Source: Chryseobacterium tagetis (lineage in GTDB: Bacteria; Bacteroidota; Bacteroidia; Flavobacteriales; Weeksellaceae). Taken from it: a stretch of 64,000 nucleotides of DNA. The stretch is taken from positions 555,220-619,219 of the forward strand of contig NZ_JAERSE020000004.1 of the NCBI RefSeq assembly GCF_016735585.2, given 5' to 3'. A program made the translations under genes and the position numbers. The first letter of the stretch is position 1. Every line of letters begins with the position of its first letter. This document shows, piece after piece, positions 32,384-41,654 of this stretch. Under the pieces are notes generated by a model. That model saw only the letters and a program-made list of their open reading frames with translations, was not told where the DNA came from and did no database searches.

Positions 32384-32635
32384 TTAATTCCCTTTATCTC
32401 TTTCCTGTTTCTTTTTCTGTCTTAATACAAAGAGATATAAACTCTCCACTTTGGTTCTTGCCCAAGGTGTTTTTCTCAGAAACTTCAATGATGAACTGAT
32501 GCTCGGATTATCTGTAAAGCATTTGATGTTGATCTGCTCACCCAGTTTTTCAAAACCCTGATAATATTCTACCAGTTCTTCAAGAATGGCATCCAGCCTT
32601 TTTCCGTGAAGCGGATCTTTAGACGGTTGTTGCAT
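32384..32635 (-). CDS. VF530 family DNA-binding protein (DUF2132)
   Basis: 83 residues. DPLHGKRLDAILEELVEYYQG and the second-half INIKCFTDNPSISSSLKFLRKTPWAR (in part NPSISSSLKFLRKTPWAR) are the family signature of the VF530/DUF2132 fold, a small helical protein with reported double-stranded DNA binding. C-terminus strongly basic (RQKKKQERDKGN). Role unknown; single gene. Confidence 0.88.
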   Translation of the reverse strand: MQQPSKDPLHGKRLDAILEELVEYYQGFEKLGEQINIKCFTDNPSISSSLKFLRKTPWARTKVESLYLFVLRQKKKQERDKGN

Positions 32636-32678
32636 ATTTTTTTAATAGTTATTTATTTTAAGAAATCTTATTAAAAGA

Positions 32679-33530
32679 CTACTTTTCCGTTTCTTCGGAT
32701 TTTGATTTTTCATCTTTGTTTTTAAGAATATTTTCCGCCATATTTTTAAAGTTTTCACTTTTCATAATTACAAGCTTGTTATTTGAATTCCATATGCTAA
32801 CAAATTTTTTAGAAACTGTGGTATAAGTTCCCCAATCTGTAAATTTCTGATATAACATCAATGTACAAATATCGGTAGGAGTTATGGTTTGCCAGTTTTT
32901 AATGACATGACTATGAATTCCACTTATAGTTTTTCCTACTTTTTCATCATGAATATTTTGAGCAATCATACTATTATGAAGTTTTTCAACATTCTTCACC
33001 TCATCTTTGTTATCAAAAGTAATCAGATAATCATTTCCGAATATAACAACATTATTTACAGAAGGACCTGTAAGTACATACACTTTTTTTACTTTATTCT
33101 TAATAAGCGGAACAATATTAAGATTTGTATTTTTATATACTTTAAAAATTGTATCATTCTGAATTCTTTTTAAGGCATTCTGTCTGATCGTAAAATATTC
33201 TGTTTCTAATGGTGTAAAATTTCTTTCTTTTAAATCAAGACTAGCATCCTTTGGGTCATAATTTGTAGGAAACGAAATAGTGCCAATCACTTTTTGATCT
33301 TTTGAGAAAAAAATACACTTTGGAACATCATCAATGTATGAAAAATAACCTCCGATATTTTCCTTTTTCTCATAATTAGCAATAAAGAGGTCTGTTCCAT
33401 ACCAACTTGCCATTTCACTTCGGTACAAAGCAATTCCTTCATCATTAATTTCTTTCGAAAGTTTTTCCAGATTTTGAGCATTAAATAAAACTCCAAACAA
33501 AATAAAAAGTACGGCTAAATTTTTTTTCAT
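32679..33530 (-). CDS. Secreted hypothetical protein
   Basis: 283 residues from the ATG at 33530, with a Sec signal (NLAVLFILFGVLFNAQ). An N-terminal segment ISKEINDEGIALYRSEMASWYG-like (EGIALYRSEMASWYGTDL) and a C-terminal GIHSHVIKNWQTITPTDICTL-like stretch (HSHVIKNWQTITPTDICTL) are the most conserved-looking parts. The tail is charged (KNKDEKSKSEETEK). I cannot assign a family. The in-frame TTG at 33548 overlaps a -7 box and is not used. Confidence 0.72.
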   Translation of the reverse strand: MKKNLAVLFILFGVLFNAQNLEKLSKEINDEGIALYRSEMASWYGTDLFIANYEKKENIGGYFSYIDDVPKCIFFSKDQKVIGTISFPTNYDPKDASLDLKERNFTPLETEYFTIRQNALKRIQNDTIFKVYKNTNLNIVPLIKNKVKKVYVLTGPSVNNVVIFGNDYLITFDNKDEVKNVEKLHNSMIAQNIHDEKVGKTISGIHSHVIKNWQTITPTDICTLMLYQKFTDWGTYTTVSKKFVSIWNSNNKLVIMKSENFKNMAENILKNKDEKSKSEETEK

Positions 33531-33545
33531 AAAATTAGTTTTTTC

Positions 33546-33553
33546 CAAAAATA
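33546..33553 (-). promoter_or_regulatory. Promoter -7 element (TATTTTTG)
   Basis: CAAAAATA on the plus strand, 15 nt upstream of the ATG at 33530. Confidence 0.5.
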
Positions 33554-33669
33554 GCGAATAACATTTTCAATCGGAAATTTCACTTTGCCTTTTTAGTTTC
33601 TTACATTTACCCTGTGAAATCGATGAGGTTACATATTCTATTTTTACCATTCATCCAAAACCAGTTATA

Positions 33670-33822
33670 ATGAGTAGAAACACAGATGCCAACAGAAAAC
33701 AGCATAAAAAGAAAATCGACAATAAAAAACGTAAAATACAGAATGCGGAAGCTGAAAGAAAAGCACGTTTAAAACAGATTCGGGAAGACTTTAAAGCAAG
33801 AGAAGACAATAGCGCAGTATGA
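33670..33822 (+). CDS. Small very basic protein translationally coupled to sbcD
   Basis: A 50-codon frame begins MSRNTDANRKQHKKK and ends ARLKQIREDFKAREDNSAV. Its TGA overlaps the sbcD ATG (ATGA at 33819-33822). Seventeen of 50 residues are Lys or Arg, and the sequence from about residue 12 is predicted as one amphipathic charged helix. No Cys and no membrane segment. No family recognised. The overlap, codon pattern and absence of another sbcD leader make it a likely real gene, perhaps nucleic-acid binding or an SbcCD accessory; that is inference. Confidence 0.6.
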   Translation: MSRNTDANRKQHKKKIDNKKRKIQNAEAERKARLKQIREDFKAREDNSAV

Positions 33823-35024
33823 AAATCCTACACACCGCCGACTGGCATTTGGGGAAGCGTCTCGACCGTTTTTCAAGACTGGAAGAACAGGTTCTGATCA
33901 TGAACGAAATTGCCGAAATTGCCGATGAGCACAACGTTGATCTGGTTCTGATTGCCGGAGACCTGTTTGATAATTTCAATCCTTCAACCGAAGCTGTTGA
34001 GCTTTTTTATAAAACATTAAAAAGACTTTCAAATAATGGGAAACGTCCTGTGATTGCTATTTCCGGAAATCATGATTCACCGAACTTTATTGATGCTCCA
34101 GATCCTCTGGCAAGGGAATGCGGAATTATCCTGATCGGTTATCCCAAAGCTAAAATTACTCCTTTTGCACTGGAAGATTTCAAAATTTCAAAATCTGCAG
34201 CAGGTTTTTTAGAACTGGAATTAAAAGGACACTCTTTTCCGGTACGTTTACTTCATACTCCTTATGCCAACGAAATCCGTCTCAAAGAATATTTCGGAGA
34301 GGATAAAGAAGCTGAGCTGAACAATATACTTGCCAACCACTGGAAAGAAACTGCGGATGAATTTTGTGATGAAAACGGGATCAATCTATTGATGACCCAT
34401 TTGTATATGAATAAAAAAGGAGCGCCTCTTCTTGAAGAACCAGAAGGGGAAAAACCTATTAAAATAGGAAATGCCGATCTTGTTTTTTCGGATATCATTC
34501 CTGATCAGATTCAGTATACCGCTTTGGGGCATCTTCATGGTTTTAAAAATATCGGAACTGAGGAAAAACCTGTTGTTTATTCATCTTCTCCTTTGTGTTA
34601 CAGTTTCAGTGAAGCCGGACAGTCGAAATATGTATCCATCATTAATGCTGAACCTAATCAGCCGGTTTCTTATGAAAGAATTGCTTTAAAAAACGGAAAA
34701 CCACTGGTAAGAAAAACATTTCAAAGCGTGGAAACTGCCGTAGAATGGCTGAATGAAAATCAAAATTCTCTGGTAGAGCTTACTTTAGAAAGCGAAACGT
34801 ATTTAAAAGCTGAAGAAAGAAAACTGCTCTATCAGTCTCATAACGGAATTATCTATCTGATCCCTAAAGTGAAAAATCAGGAAACGGATGAAAACAGTCT
34901 TGCAGATATCAATCTCAATCAGGATATCCAGACATTGTTCAGGGATTATTTTAAATCTAAAAATGGCGGACAGGATGCTAATGAAGACCTCATCAATTTG
35001 TTTAACGAAATCCTTAATCCGTAG
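33819..35024 (+). CDS. sbcD: Exonuclease SbcCD subunit D (Mre11-like nuclease)
   Basis: 401 residues. Phosphoesterase motifs are complete: TADWHLGKRL (Asp8, His10), LIAGDLFDNFNPS, AISGNHDSP, MTHLYM (in LLMTHLYMNKK) and LGHLHGF. The C-terminal cap domain follows to ~residue 400. With SbcC it forms the DNA end- and hairpin-processing nuclease. It overlaps the small basic ORF upstream and is 3 nt from sbcC. Confidence 0.96.
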   Translation: MKILHTADWHLGKRLDRFSRLEEQVLIMNEIAEIADEHNVDLVLIAGDLFDNFNPSTEAVELFYKTLKRLSNNGKRPVIAISGNHDSPNFIDAPDPLARECGIILIGYPKAKITPFALEDFKISKSAAGFLELELKGHSFPVRLLHTPYANEIRLKEYFGEDKEAELNNILANHWKETADEFCDENGINLLMTHLYMNKKGAPLLEEPEGEKPIKIGNADLVFSDIIPDQIQYTALGHLHGFKNIGTEEKPVVYSSSPLCYSFSEAGQSKYVSIINAEPNQPVSYERIALKNGKPLVRKTFQSVETAVEWLNENQNSLVELTLESETYLKAEERKLLYQSHNGIIYLIPKVKNQETDENSLADINLNQDIQTLFRDYFKSKNGGQDANEDLINLFNEILNP

Positions 35025-35027
35025 AAA

Positions 35028-38000
35028 ATGATTCCTATTCAACTTACTTTAGAAGGTCTTTATTCTTATCAGGAACGTCAGAAAATCGATTTCCAAAACC
35101 TTACGGAAGCGGGTCTTTTCGGGATCTTCGGTTCGGTGGGTTCCGGAAAATCCTCTATTCTGGAAGCGATTTCTTTTGCCTTGTACGGAGAAACAGAAAG
35201 GCTGAATGCAAGAGACAAGCGTACCTACAACATGATGAATTTAAAATCAAACAGGTCTTACATCGAGTTTGATTTTATTAATTATGAAAATAAAAAATAC
35301 CGCGCCACAAGAGAATTCAGACGGAATTCTAAAAATTTTGAAGATGTAAAAACCTCGAATGTGGTATTTTATGAATGGAAAAACGAAAACTGGATTCCGT
35401 TGGAACATTCCAATTCGGAGGCACTGATCGGATTGAGTTATGCCAACTTTAAACGTACGATCATCATTCCGCAAGGTCAGTTCAAAGAATTTCTGGAACT
35501 CGGAGCTACGGAACGCACAAATATGATGAAGGAAATCTTCAGTCTTCAGCGCTTTGATCTTCAGAATAATGTTTCAACTTTAAATATTAAAAACAGATCG
35601 GAGTTGGATCAGCTGGAAGGTCAGCTTAAAGGCTTTGAGGAAGTAAATGAAGAACAGATTTCCGTTCAAAAAGAACTTTTAAAAGTAGAACAGCAAAAGT
35701 TTGAGGATACTCAAAAAGTCTTTAAAGAAACCGAAGAAAAATATTCAAAACTGAAAAACCTTAAAGATGAGGTTGAACTTTTACGTCAGAAGAAAATAAA
35801 TTTTGAACAACTGACCCAACAGAAGGTAGAAATTGATCTTTTAGCTACCAAAACCGAAACTTACGACCGGACTTTCAGAATGTTCACCCCCCTAGTTTCT
35901 GAAAAGAACAAGGTTGAAAAAGAAATCTCGGATCAGCAGAACAATAAAGAAGATCAGTCTAAAATTTTACAGCAAACTGAAATTCAGTCTGAAAATATAA
36001 AGCATAAGCTTGTAGCCATTCAGCCTAAATATGATTCTTTATCTGAATCTAAAATTCAGGAGAACGATTTGAGTTTACTCCTTCAAATGATGAAATTCTC
36101 AGAAGAAATTGAGATATTGAAAGAACGGACTGAAAAAGGATCAAAGAAAGTAAAGGAAGTTGAAGCCCAGCAAAAATCAATTCAGCAAAATATTGAGGAA
36201 CTTTCAAAAAACGCTGAACGATTAAAACCGAAAAAACTGGATTCCAATTTATTATTACATGTAGGAAACTGGTTTCTGGAAAGAAAAAAACTGGATGAAA
36301 CGTTGAAACTGCAATTGGAAAAAGTAGCTTTAAAGAAAACCGAAACTGAAAAAATTTCAGAAGAATTACGACCTTTCAACATTAATCCTGAAACCTTCAG
36401 AAATGATTTTGAGGTTCAGGCAGAAGCTTTAGAACAGCAGAAAAAAGGGCTTTCAGAGAAAAGAAATCATCTTGAAGTTCAGCAAAAACTGGCTCATTTT
36501 GCCAATGAATTACATGACGGAGAATCTTGTCCGCTTTGTGGAGCTTTAGAACATCCTAATATTGTGGAATTTGATGATGTAAATTCAGAATTAAACGAAA
36601 TTCAGAAACAGATCGGGCAAATTGAAATCCAGAAAGAAAACCTCCAAAAACAGTCTTTAGAAATTGAAAAAATTCTTGACAGGAAGAAGATCTTTGAGGA
36701 ACAGCTGAAATCGGAAGAAGAAAGTTTACAACAGATTAAGAATACGGTTGAAGAACATATCAAAAGTTTTAGCTGGAAGGAATTCGATGCTGAAAACCCA
36801 GGTGATTTTGAAGAGAAACGCCAACAGTCTTTTTCAATTGAAAAACAGATGGATGAACTGAATCAGCAAATCGGTCTGGAACAAAAAAATCTTGATAAGG
36901 AAAGGGAAAACCTCGACAGTTATAATAAAGCTTTAGAGAAATTCAGGCTTGACGAAGCTAAAAAAGGAGAACAAATCAAAACGAACGAAGCCAATTTAAA
37001 GGCTTTACAATGGATTGATTATCAGAAAAAATCTATTATAGAAGTTGAAGAAATTTTCACTCAGCTTTCCCAATCCAACCTTGCAACTGAACAGAATTAT
37101 CAACAGTTTATTAAAGAAGAAAAAGAGATTTCGCCAAAACTTGCAGAACAGAAAACGATGGTTTCTCAACTTGAAAAAAGAATTTCTGAACTTGAGAAAG
37201 AGATTGCTGATAATAAAGATCTAATTGAAAAGGCTTTGTCAGAACAGCAATTCAATACTTTGGATGAGGCTCGTCAGATTCTTGTACAGGAAATTAATGT
37301 TCAGGACACAAGAAATACTATTCAGCAGTTCAGAATTCAATTTGAAACAGTAAAGAACAGTATCCTTGAACTTGAAGGGAAACTACAAGATTTTTCTTTC
37401 AATGAAGAGGAATTTGCAACGGTTGAACAGCAATTCAGGTCTTATGAGAATGATTTAAAGGTGGTCAATAATTCAGTAGTAAAGATCTCTACAGAAATTG
37501 AACGGCTGGAAAAAGAGTTTAAGAAAAAAGAAGATCTTTTAAAAAATTTACTCCAGCTTCAGAAACGTGCAGAAAATTTAAAAACCATGACGAACCTCTT
37601 TAAAGGAGCAGGTTTTGTACAGTATGTTTCATCGATTTATCTGCGACAGTTATGCGATCACGCCAATGTGCGTTTCCACCGGATGACGAGAAATCAGCTG
37701 AGTCTGCAACTGAATGAAAATAATGATTTTGAAATTATCGATTACCTAAATGAAGGCAGAAGCCGAAGTGTAAAAACGCTTTCAGGAGGACAGGCTTTCC
37801 AGGTTTCTTTAAGTCTTGCATTGGCATTGGCAGAAAGTGTACAGAGTAATGCACAGTCAGCATCCAATTTCTTTTTCATTGATGAAGGTTTCGGAACCCA
37901 AGATCTGGAATCGGTGAATGTTGTCTTTGAAACCTTAATGAATCTGCAGAAGGAAAACAGAGTTGTGGGAATTATTTCGCACGTGGAAGAACTGAAAGAA

Positions 38001-38066
38001 AAAATTCCTGTTGCACTGAATATTCGAAAAGATGAAGAACGCGGAAGTTTAATTGAGCTGATGTAA
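35028..38066 (+). CDS. sbcC: Exonuclease SbcCD subunit C (Rad50-like ATPase)
   Basis: 1012 residues. Walker A is GSVGSGKSSILEAI (about 35-48) and the Q-loop region is IIIPQGQFKEFLELG. Two long antiparallel coiled coils flank a zinc hook CPLC (Cys501, Cys504). The ABC signature is TLSGGQAFQVSLSLALALAE (~916) and Walker B is FFFIDEGFGTQD (~948). It dimerises through the hook and drives SbcD nuclease activity on DNA ends. Full-family length and no disruption. Confidence 0.96.
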   Translation: MIPIQLTLEGLYSYQERQKIDFQNLTEAGLFGIFGSVGSGKSSILEAISFALYGETERLNARDKRTYNMMNLKSNRSYIEFDFINYENKKYRATREFRRNSKNFEDVKTSNVVFYEWKNENWIPLEHSNSEALIGLSYANFKRTIIIPQGQFKEFLELGATERTNMMKEIFSLQRFDLQNNVSTLNIKNRSELDQLEGQLKGFEEVNEEQISVQKELLKVEQQKFEDTQKVFKETEEKYSKLKNLKDEVELLRQKKINFEQLTQQKVEIDLLATKTETYDRTFRMFTPLVSEKNKVEKEISDQQNNKEDQSKILQQTEIQSENIKHKLVAIQPKYDSLSESKIQENDLSLLLQMMKFSEEIEILKERTEKGSKKVKEVEAQQKSIQQNIEELSKNAERLKPKKLDSNLLLHVGNWFLERKKLDETLKLQLEKVALKKTETEKISEELRPFNINPETFRNDFEVQAEALEQQKKGLSEKRNHLEVQQKLAHFANELHDGESCPLCGALEHPNIVEFDDVNSELNEIQKQIGQIEIQKENLQKQSLEIEKILDRKKIFEEQLKSEEESLQQIKNTVEEHIKSFSWKEFDAENPGDFEEKRQQSFSIEKQMDELNQQIGLEQKNLDKERENLDSYNKALEKFRLDEAKKGEQIKTNEANLKALQWIDYQKKSIIEVEEIFTQLSQSNLATEQNYQQFIKEEKEISPKLAEQKTMVSQLEKRISELEKEIADNKDLIEKALSEQQFNTLDEARQILVQEINVQDTRNTIQQFRIQFETVKNSILELEGKLQDFSFNEEEFATVEQQFRSYENDLKVVNNSVVKISTEIERLEKEFKKKEDLLKNLLQLQKRAENLKTMTNLFKGAGFVQYVSSIYLRQLCDHANVRFHRMTRNQLSLQLNENNDFEIIDYLNEGRSRSVKTLSGGQAFQVSLSLALALAESVQSNAQSASNFFFIDEGFGTQDLESVNVVFETLMNLQKENRVVGIISHVEELKEKIPVALNIRKDEERGSLIELM

Positions 38067-38097
38067 GAGGTTTTCGGAAAGGGGTAAAAGTATAATC

Positions 38098-38248
38098 TAA
38101 CCACAAAAGGCACAAAAGATTTATATAAACATTTAAAGTTTATGATTAAACCGAAAAAAGAACACGTCAGTCTTTAAAAATCTTTGATTTTTATTCTTTT
38201 GAGTGATTTTAGGATTTGTAGAAATAGCTTTTGTGTCTTTTGTGGTTA
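38098..38248. repeat. Dispersed inverted-repeat element, family A copy 2
   Basis: Termini TAACCACAAAAG (38098-38109) and CTTTTGTGGTTA (38237-38248) with a second CACAAAAG/CTTTTGTG step inside. The reverse complement aligns almost end-to-end with 5165-5319, including AATCAAAGATTTTTAAA and ATAAACTTTAAATG. It follows sbcC, which has no other evident terminator. Confidence 0.75.
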
Positions 38249-38295
38249 ATTTTAATATTAGTTTAAAGGGATCTGCCATTTAAACTTCTTTTTTA

Positions 38296-38303
38296 TACAT
38301 TTG
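38296..38303 (+). promoter_or_regulatory. Promoter -7 element (TACATTTG)
   Basis: TACATTTG, 17 nt upstream of the STM3941-like ATG. Confidence 0.5.
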
Positions 38304-38320
38304 AATTATTAAAATCTACC

Positions 38321-38767
38321 ATGCAAAATTTACCTATTATTTTAAGACCCGGAAAAATAAAAAATATCATCCTGATTCTCATCAGCATTGCATTTATCTG
38401 CATGGGAATTTCACTGATCGAAAAAAATATCTGGATTGCTATTCTTACTATTTTCCTGTTTGGGATCAGTTTCATTATTTTTTCTATTAATCTGATTCCC
38501 AATACGTCTTATCTGAAGGTCAGCGAACAAGGTCTTGAAATGAAAAGTCTTTTCAGAAAGACATTCATTCCGTGGCAGGTAGTAAGTGATTTTACGACAA
38601 AGCAGATTTTTTTGAACAAAATCGTTATGTTCAACATTGATGAAAATTTTCTAAGAATTTCTAAATTGAAATCTAAACAAGGGGCATTTCCCGATACTTA
38701 CGGAATGTCTGCAAAAAAACTCGCAGCACTTTTAAACGATTATAAAAGTCAACTGAATAACCGTTAA
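38321..38767 (+). CDS. STM3941 family membrane protein
   Basis: 148 residues. Two N-terminal helices (IILILISIAFICMGISLI and IWIAILTIFLFGISFIIFSI) precede a PH-like beta domain (LKVSEQGLEMKSLFRKTFIPWQVVSDFT) and a C-terminal helix (YGMSAKKLAALLNDY). This layout matches the STM3941 family of unknown function. It ends 9 nt before a GTG-started LytS-like kinase, so the two may be co-transcribed. Confidence 0.82.
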   Translation: MQNLPIILRPGKIKNIILILISIAFICMGISLIEKNIWIAILTIFLFGISFIIFSINLIPNTSYLKVSEQGLEMKSLFRKTFIPWQVVSDFTTKQIFLNKIVMFNIDENFLRISKLKSKQGAFPDTYGMSAKKLAALLNDYKSQLNNR

Positions 38768-38776
38768 AAATATTTT

Positions 38777-39865
38777 GTGAAAAAACTTTGGCCTCATATT
38801 ATCCTGATCCCTTTACTGCTCACAATCCCGATTGTTTCTTCACCGGATTTTGACGGAACGTTATCGGTTTTTAAGGTATCTCCGTTTCAGAGAGAATTTA
38901 TCCGTTTTGTATTGGTCATCATATTTTTTTATCTGAATCTTAATATTTTCCTGCCCAAGTTTTACAGCAAAAAGAAATATCTTCCATTTACCGTTTGTAT
39001 CCTGATCTGTTTCGGGATTATGGTTTTTGTTCCTAATTATCTGAGCTCTGAACACATTCTTTCGGCTCAGCCTTCTCACATGGAGATGCGACCGCCACAA
39101 ATGCATCCTCATGATAATTTTCCGCCACCTCCAATGGAAAGAAAACCTCCGTTTGAAAATTTCGGGCCGAGAAATGAAGCTTCTTACCGACAGATGATCT
39201 TTTCTTCTGTCCTCCCCTTTCTTTTCTCGTTTTTGTCTTCCCTTTTTATTTTCAGGAATAATGAGAAAAAGGAACTGGAACGTTCAAAAGCCAAAGCAGA
39301 ATTATTAAACCTGAAATATCAGCTTCAGCCGCATTTCTTATTTAATATTTTAAACTCCATTTATTCTTTAGCCTTATTAAAATCCGACGATACCCCAAAT
39401 GGAATTTTAAAGCTGTCGAATGTGATGCGCTATGTGGTTCAGGAAAGCAGTAAAGATTTTGTTGAGCTCGATAAAGAAATTGAATACCTGAAAGATTATA
39501 TCGCCCTACAGCTGGTAAGAACGGACAGCAGTTTAGATTTTTCTTATACAGAGATCGGTGAAAAGAAAGATCTGCAGATTGCTCCTTTTATTTTGGTTAA
39601 TTTTATTGAAAATGCTTTTAAATATGGCTTCAATGCAGAGAAAAATTCAAAAATATCCGTAAAGATCATTATCCAGGAAGAGATTTTAAATTTCCAGGTT
39701 TTTAATAATATTGTAAATCAAAATATTACGGATGAAAGCAGCTTAAAAATTGGGTTAAAAAATACCATCGAGCATTTACAGCAGGTTTATCCTGATAAAC
39801 ACAGTCTGAAAATGACCAATACCGGAGAAACTTTTGAAGTAAATTTAAAAATTAATTTAATATGA
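38777..39865 (+). CDS. LytS/YehU-type sensor histidine kinase
   Basis: 362 residues from a GTG start. Four membrane segments (about 3-20, 36-55, 66-88 and 139-158) enclose an extracytoplasmic loop (~92-137) very rich in Pro, Met and His (SHMEMRPPQMHPHDNF). The His_kinase domain starts with LQPHFLFNILNSIYSLALL (phospho-acceptor His186), and the ATPase N-box is FILVNFIENAFKYGF. Its stop overlaps the LytTR regulator start, so they form a two-component pair. The loop composition hints at metal sensing (inference). Confidence 0.9.
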   Translation: MKKLWPHIILIPLLLTIPIVSSPDFDGTLSVFKVSPFQREFIRFVLVIIFFYLNLNIFLPKFYSKKKYLPFTVCILICFGIMVFVPNYLSSEHILSAQPSHMEMRPPQMHPHDNFPPPPMERKPPFENFGPRNEASYRQMIFSSVLPFLFSFLSSLFIFRNNEKKELERSKAKAELLNLKYQLQPHFLFNILNSIYSLALLKSDDTPNGILKLSNVMRYVVQESSKDFVELDKEIEYLKDYIALQLVRTDSSLDFSYTEIGEKKDLQIAPFILVNFIENAFKYGFNAEKNSKISVKIIIQEEILNFQVFNNIVNQNITDESSLKIGLKNTIEHLQQVYPDKHSLKMTNTGETFEVNLKINLI

Positions 39866-40536
39866 TAAGAGCGATTGCTTTGGACGACGAAATTCTTGCG
39901 TTAAGAATTATTGAGAATTATGCCGAAAAAATTGAAAACCTTTCTCTTGAAAAAACGTTCAATATCCAGAGTGATGCCCAAAAATACCTCAACAAATTTC
40001 CTGTAGACCTCATCTTTTTAGATATAGAAATGCCTTCTAAAAACGGCATGGATTTCTACAAAAACATTTCACAGAATACAAAGGTAATTTTCACAACAGC
40101 TTATTCCGAATATGCTGTGGATGCGTTCAGTATTAATGCAATAGATTATCTGCTGAAACCTTTTTCTTTTGAAAGATTTAAAGCTGCCGTAGAAAAAGTA
40201 AAGATCAATACTGAAACCGATGAGGTAACCTATCTTTCAATTCGCGCCGATTATAAACTTCATAAAATTAATTTCAACGATATTCTTCTGATTGAAGGTT
40301 TGGATGATTATATTCAGATTCACCTGATCGATCATTCTAAAATCATCGCCCGTTCTTCCATGAAAAGTATTCTGGAAAAGCTTTCTGAAAAAGATTTTGT
40401 TCGTGTTCACCGTTCTTACATTGTTCCTGTCAACAATATCAAAACCATTGTCAACCGTAATATTCATATCGGAGAATTTATTATTCCCATCGGAGAAACC
40501 TATAAAGATACGGTGATGAAAATTCTGAACAGATAA
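39862..40536 (+). CDS. LytTR-type response regulator
   Basis: 224 residues. The receiver domain has the acidic pair ALDDE (Asp8, Asp9), phospho-acceptor Asp54 in IFLDIEMPSKNG, conserved Thr in FTTAYSEYA and Lys in DYLLKPFSF. The LytTR DNA-binding domain follows (~125-222): YLSIRADYKLHKINFNDIL-like beta strands, LEKLSEKDFVRVHRSYIV. Partner of the overlapping LytS-like kinase. Targets unknown; the dioxygenase cluster directly downstream is a candidate. Confidence 0.92.
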   Translation: MIRAIALDDEILALRIIENYAEKIENLSLEKTFNIQSDAQKYLNKFPVDLIFLDIEMPSKNGMDFYKNISQNTKVIFTTAYSEYAVDAFSINAIDYLLKPFSFERFKAAVEKVKINTETDEVTYLSIRADYKLHKINFNDILLIEGLDDYIQIHLIDHSKIIARSSMKSILEKLSEKDFVRVHRSYIVPVNNIKTIVNRNIHIGEFIIPIGETYKDTVMKILNR

Positions 40537-40689
40537 CAAAGAAAAACCGTCAGCGAAACCATTTAACCAACACTATTTTATAACGCTCTTATTTGTTAAT
40601 TTCCTCCTAATTTTTCATTAAAAAAATCAAATTTACCGACACATTCACATCGTTTACCTCAAAAATTTCCGAAGACCGTTTTTTGAAAA

Positions 40690-40697
40690 TACATTTG
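40690..40697 (+). promoter_or_regulatory. Promoter -7 element (TACATTTG) for the dioxygenase cluster
   Basis: TACATTTG lies 71 nt upstream of the dioxygenase ATG, leaving a long leader that contains the palindrome at 40716-40729. The -33 box is not clear. Confidence 0.4.
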
Positions 40698-40715
40698 ATA
40701 CAGGAAATTCAAGCA

Positions 40716-40729
40716 GATGAATATTCATC
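40716..40729. promoter_or_regulatory. Perfect 14-bp palindrome in the dioxygenase leader
   Basis: GATGAATATTCATC is a perfect palindrome located 18 bp downstream of the -7 box and 39 bp upstream of the ATG. It could be an operator for a dimeric regulator. Confidence 0.35.
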
Positions 40730-40768
40730 CTGACTGAGTTTCAGTATTAACCTTAAAAACCCCGTATT

Positions 40769-41518
40769 ATGAAAACGATGTCAAGAAAAGGATTTTTGAA
40801 AAATCTGGGTTTAGCAGGTGTGACAGCAGTTGCAGCCCCTATTTTAATCCATTGTGGAAGCGATGATGATATCCTGGATTCATCTACCACAGCTTCAGGA
40901 TCAGGCACAAGTTCCGGGTCATCTTCAACAGGGTGTTCGGTGACCAATTCTGAAACTGAAGGTCCGTTTCCTACAAAATCACCTTCAAGCTTAGTTCAGA
41001 GCAACATTGTGAGTGACAGAACCGGAGTTGCTTTTACGATTGCAATCACGGTTCAGAATGTAAATGCCAGTTGTGCAAATTTACAAGGCGCTATTGTGGA
41101 TATATGGCATTGTGACAAAGACGGGAATTATTCTGAATATGGAGGAACTTCAATGCAGTCCACCAATTATACATCAGTACATTTTCTGAGAGGAAGACAA
41201 ACTACGGATGCCAACGGACAAGTGAACTTCACTTCTATTTTTCCGGGTTGGTACAGCGGCAGAGCAACTCATATTCATGTACATATTTATAATGCTTCCG
41301 GGCAATCACTTTTGGTAACACAGATTGCTTTTCCGGAAGGAACTGACAGTGCTGTCGCTCTTGTTGCAGCAAGTACAGGATATAAAGGGATGAGCGGTTA
41401 TACTTATAATGCGAATGATAACGTGTTCAGTGACGGAACCTCCAATGAAATGTCCAGTATTTCAGGAAGCGTAAGCGGAGGTTTTGCACTGACCCACACT
41501 ATAAAAGTTTCGGCTTAA
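40769..41518 (+). CDS. Intradiol ring-cleavage dioxygenase-like protein, predicted lipoprotein
   Basis: 249 residues. An N-terminal SRKGFLKNLGLAG motif resembles a twin-arginine signal with RK in place of RR; a lipobox-like ILIHC ends at Cys29, followed by an acidic/Ser-Gly linker. The dioxygenase beta-sandwich (~56-249) carries VDIWHCDKDGNYSEY (Tyr121), FPGWY (Tyr162) and ATHIHVHI (His168, His170), the four expected Fe(III) ligands of intradiol enzymes. Substrate unknown. Paralogue of the T9SS cargo protein two genes downstream. Confidence 0.85.
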   Translation: MKTMSRKGFLKNLGLAGVTAVAAPILIHCGSDDDILDSSTTASGSGTSSGSSSTGCSVTNSETEGPFPTKSPSSLVQSNIVSDRTGVAFTIAITVQNVNASCANLQGAIVDIWHCDKDGNYSEYGGTSMQSTNYTSVHFLRGRQTTDANGQVNFTSIFPGWYSGRATHIHVHIYNASGQSLLVTQIAFPEGTDSAVALVAASTGYKGMSGYTYNANDNVFSDGTSNEMSSISGSVSGGFALTHTIKVSA

Positions 41519-41654
41519 GTTTAAAAAGAGAGGTTATTTAATATTAGTCGTTTCCACAAAAGCACAGGTTCATACGAGTAAAAGCTAAGAGTGAGTGTTA
41601 AATAAAAAGCAATGTATTGATCTGTGTGATGTGGGAATTTAAAACCCGGAAATT

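Noticed and set aside
40769..40860. Canonical twin-arginine signal
   Set aside because: The motif is SRKGFLK (RK), not RR; export by Tat is possible but not claimed.
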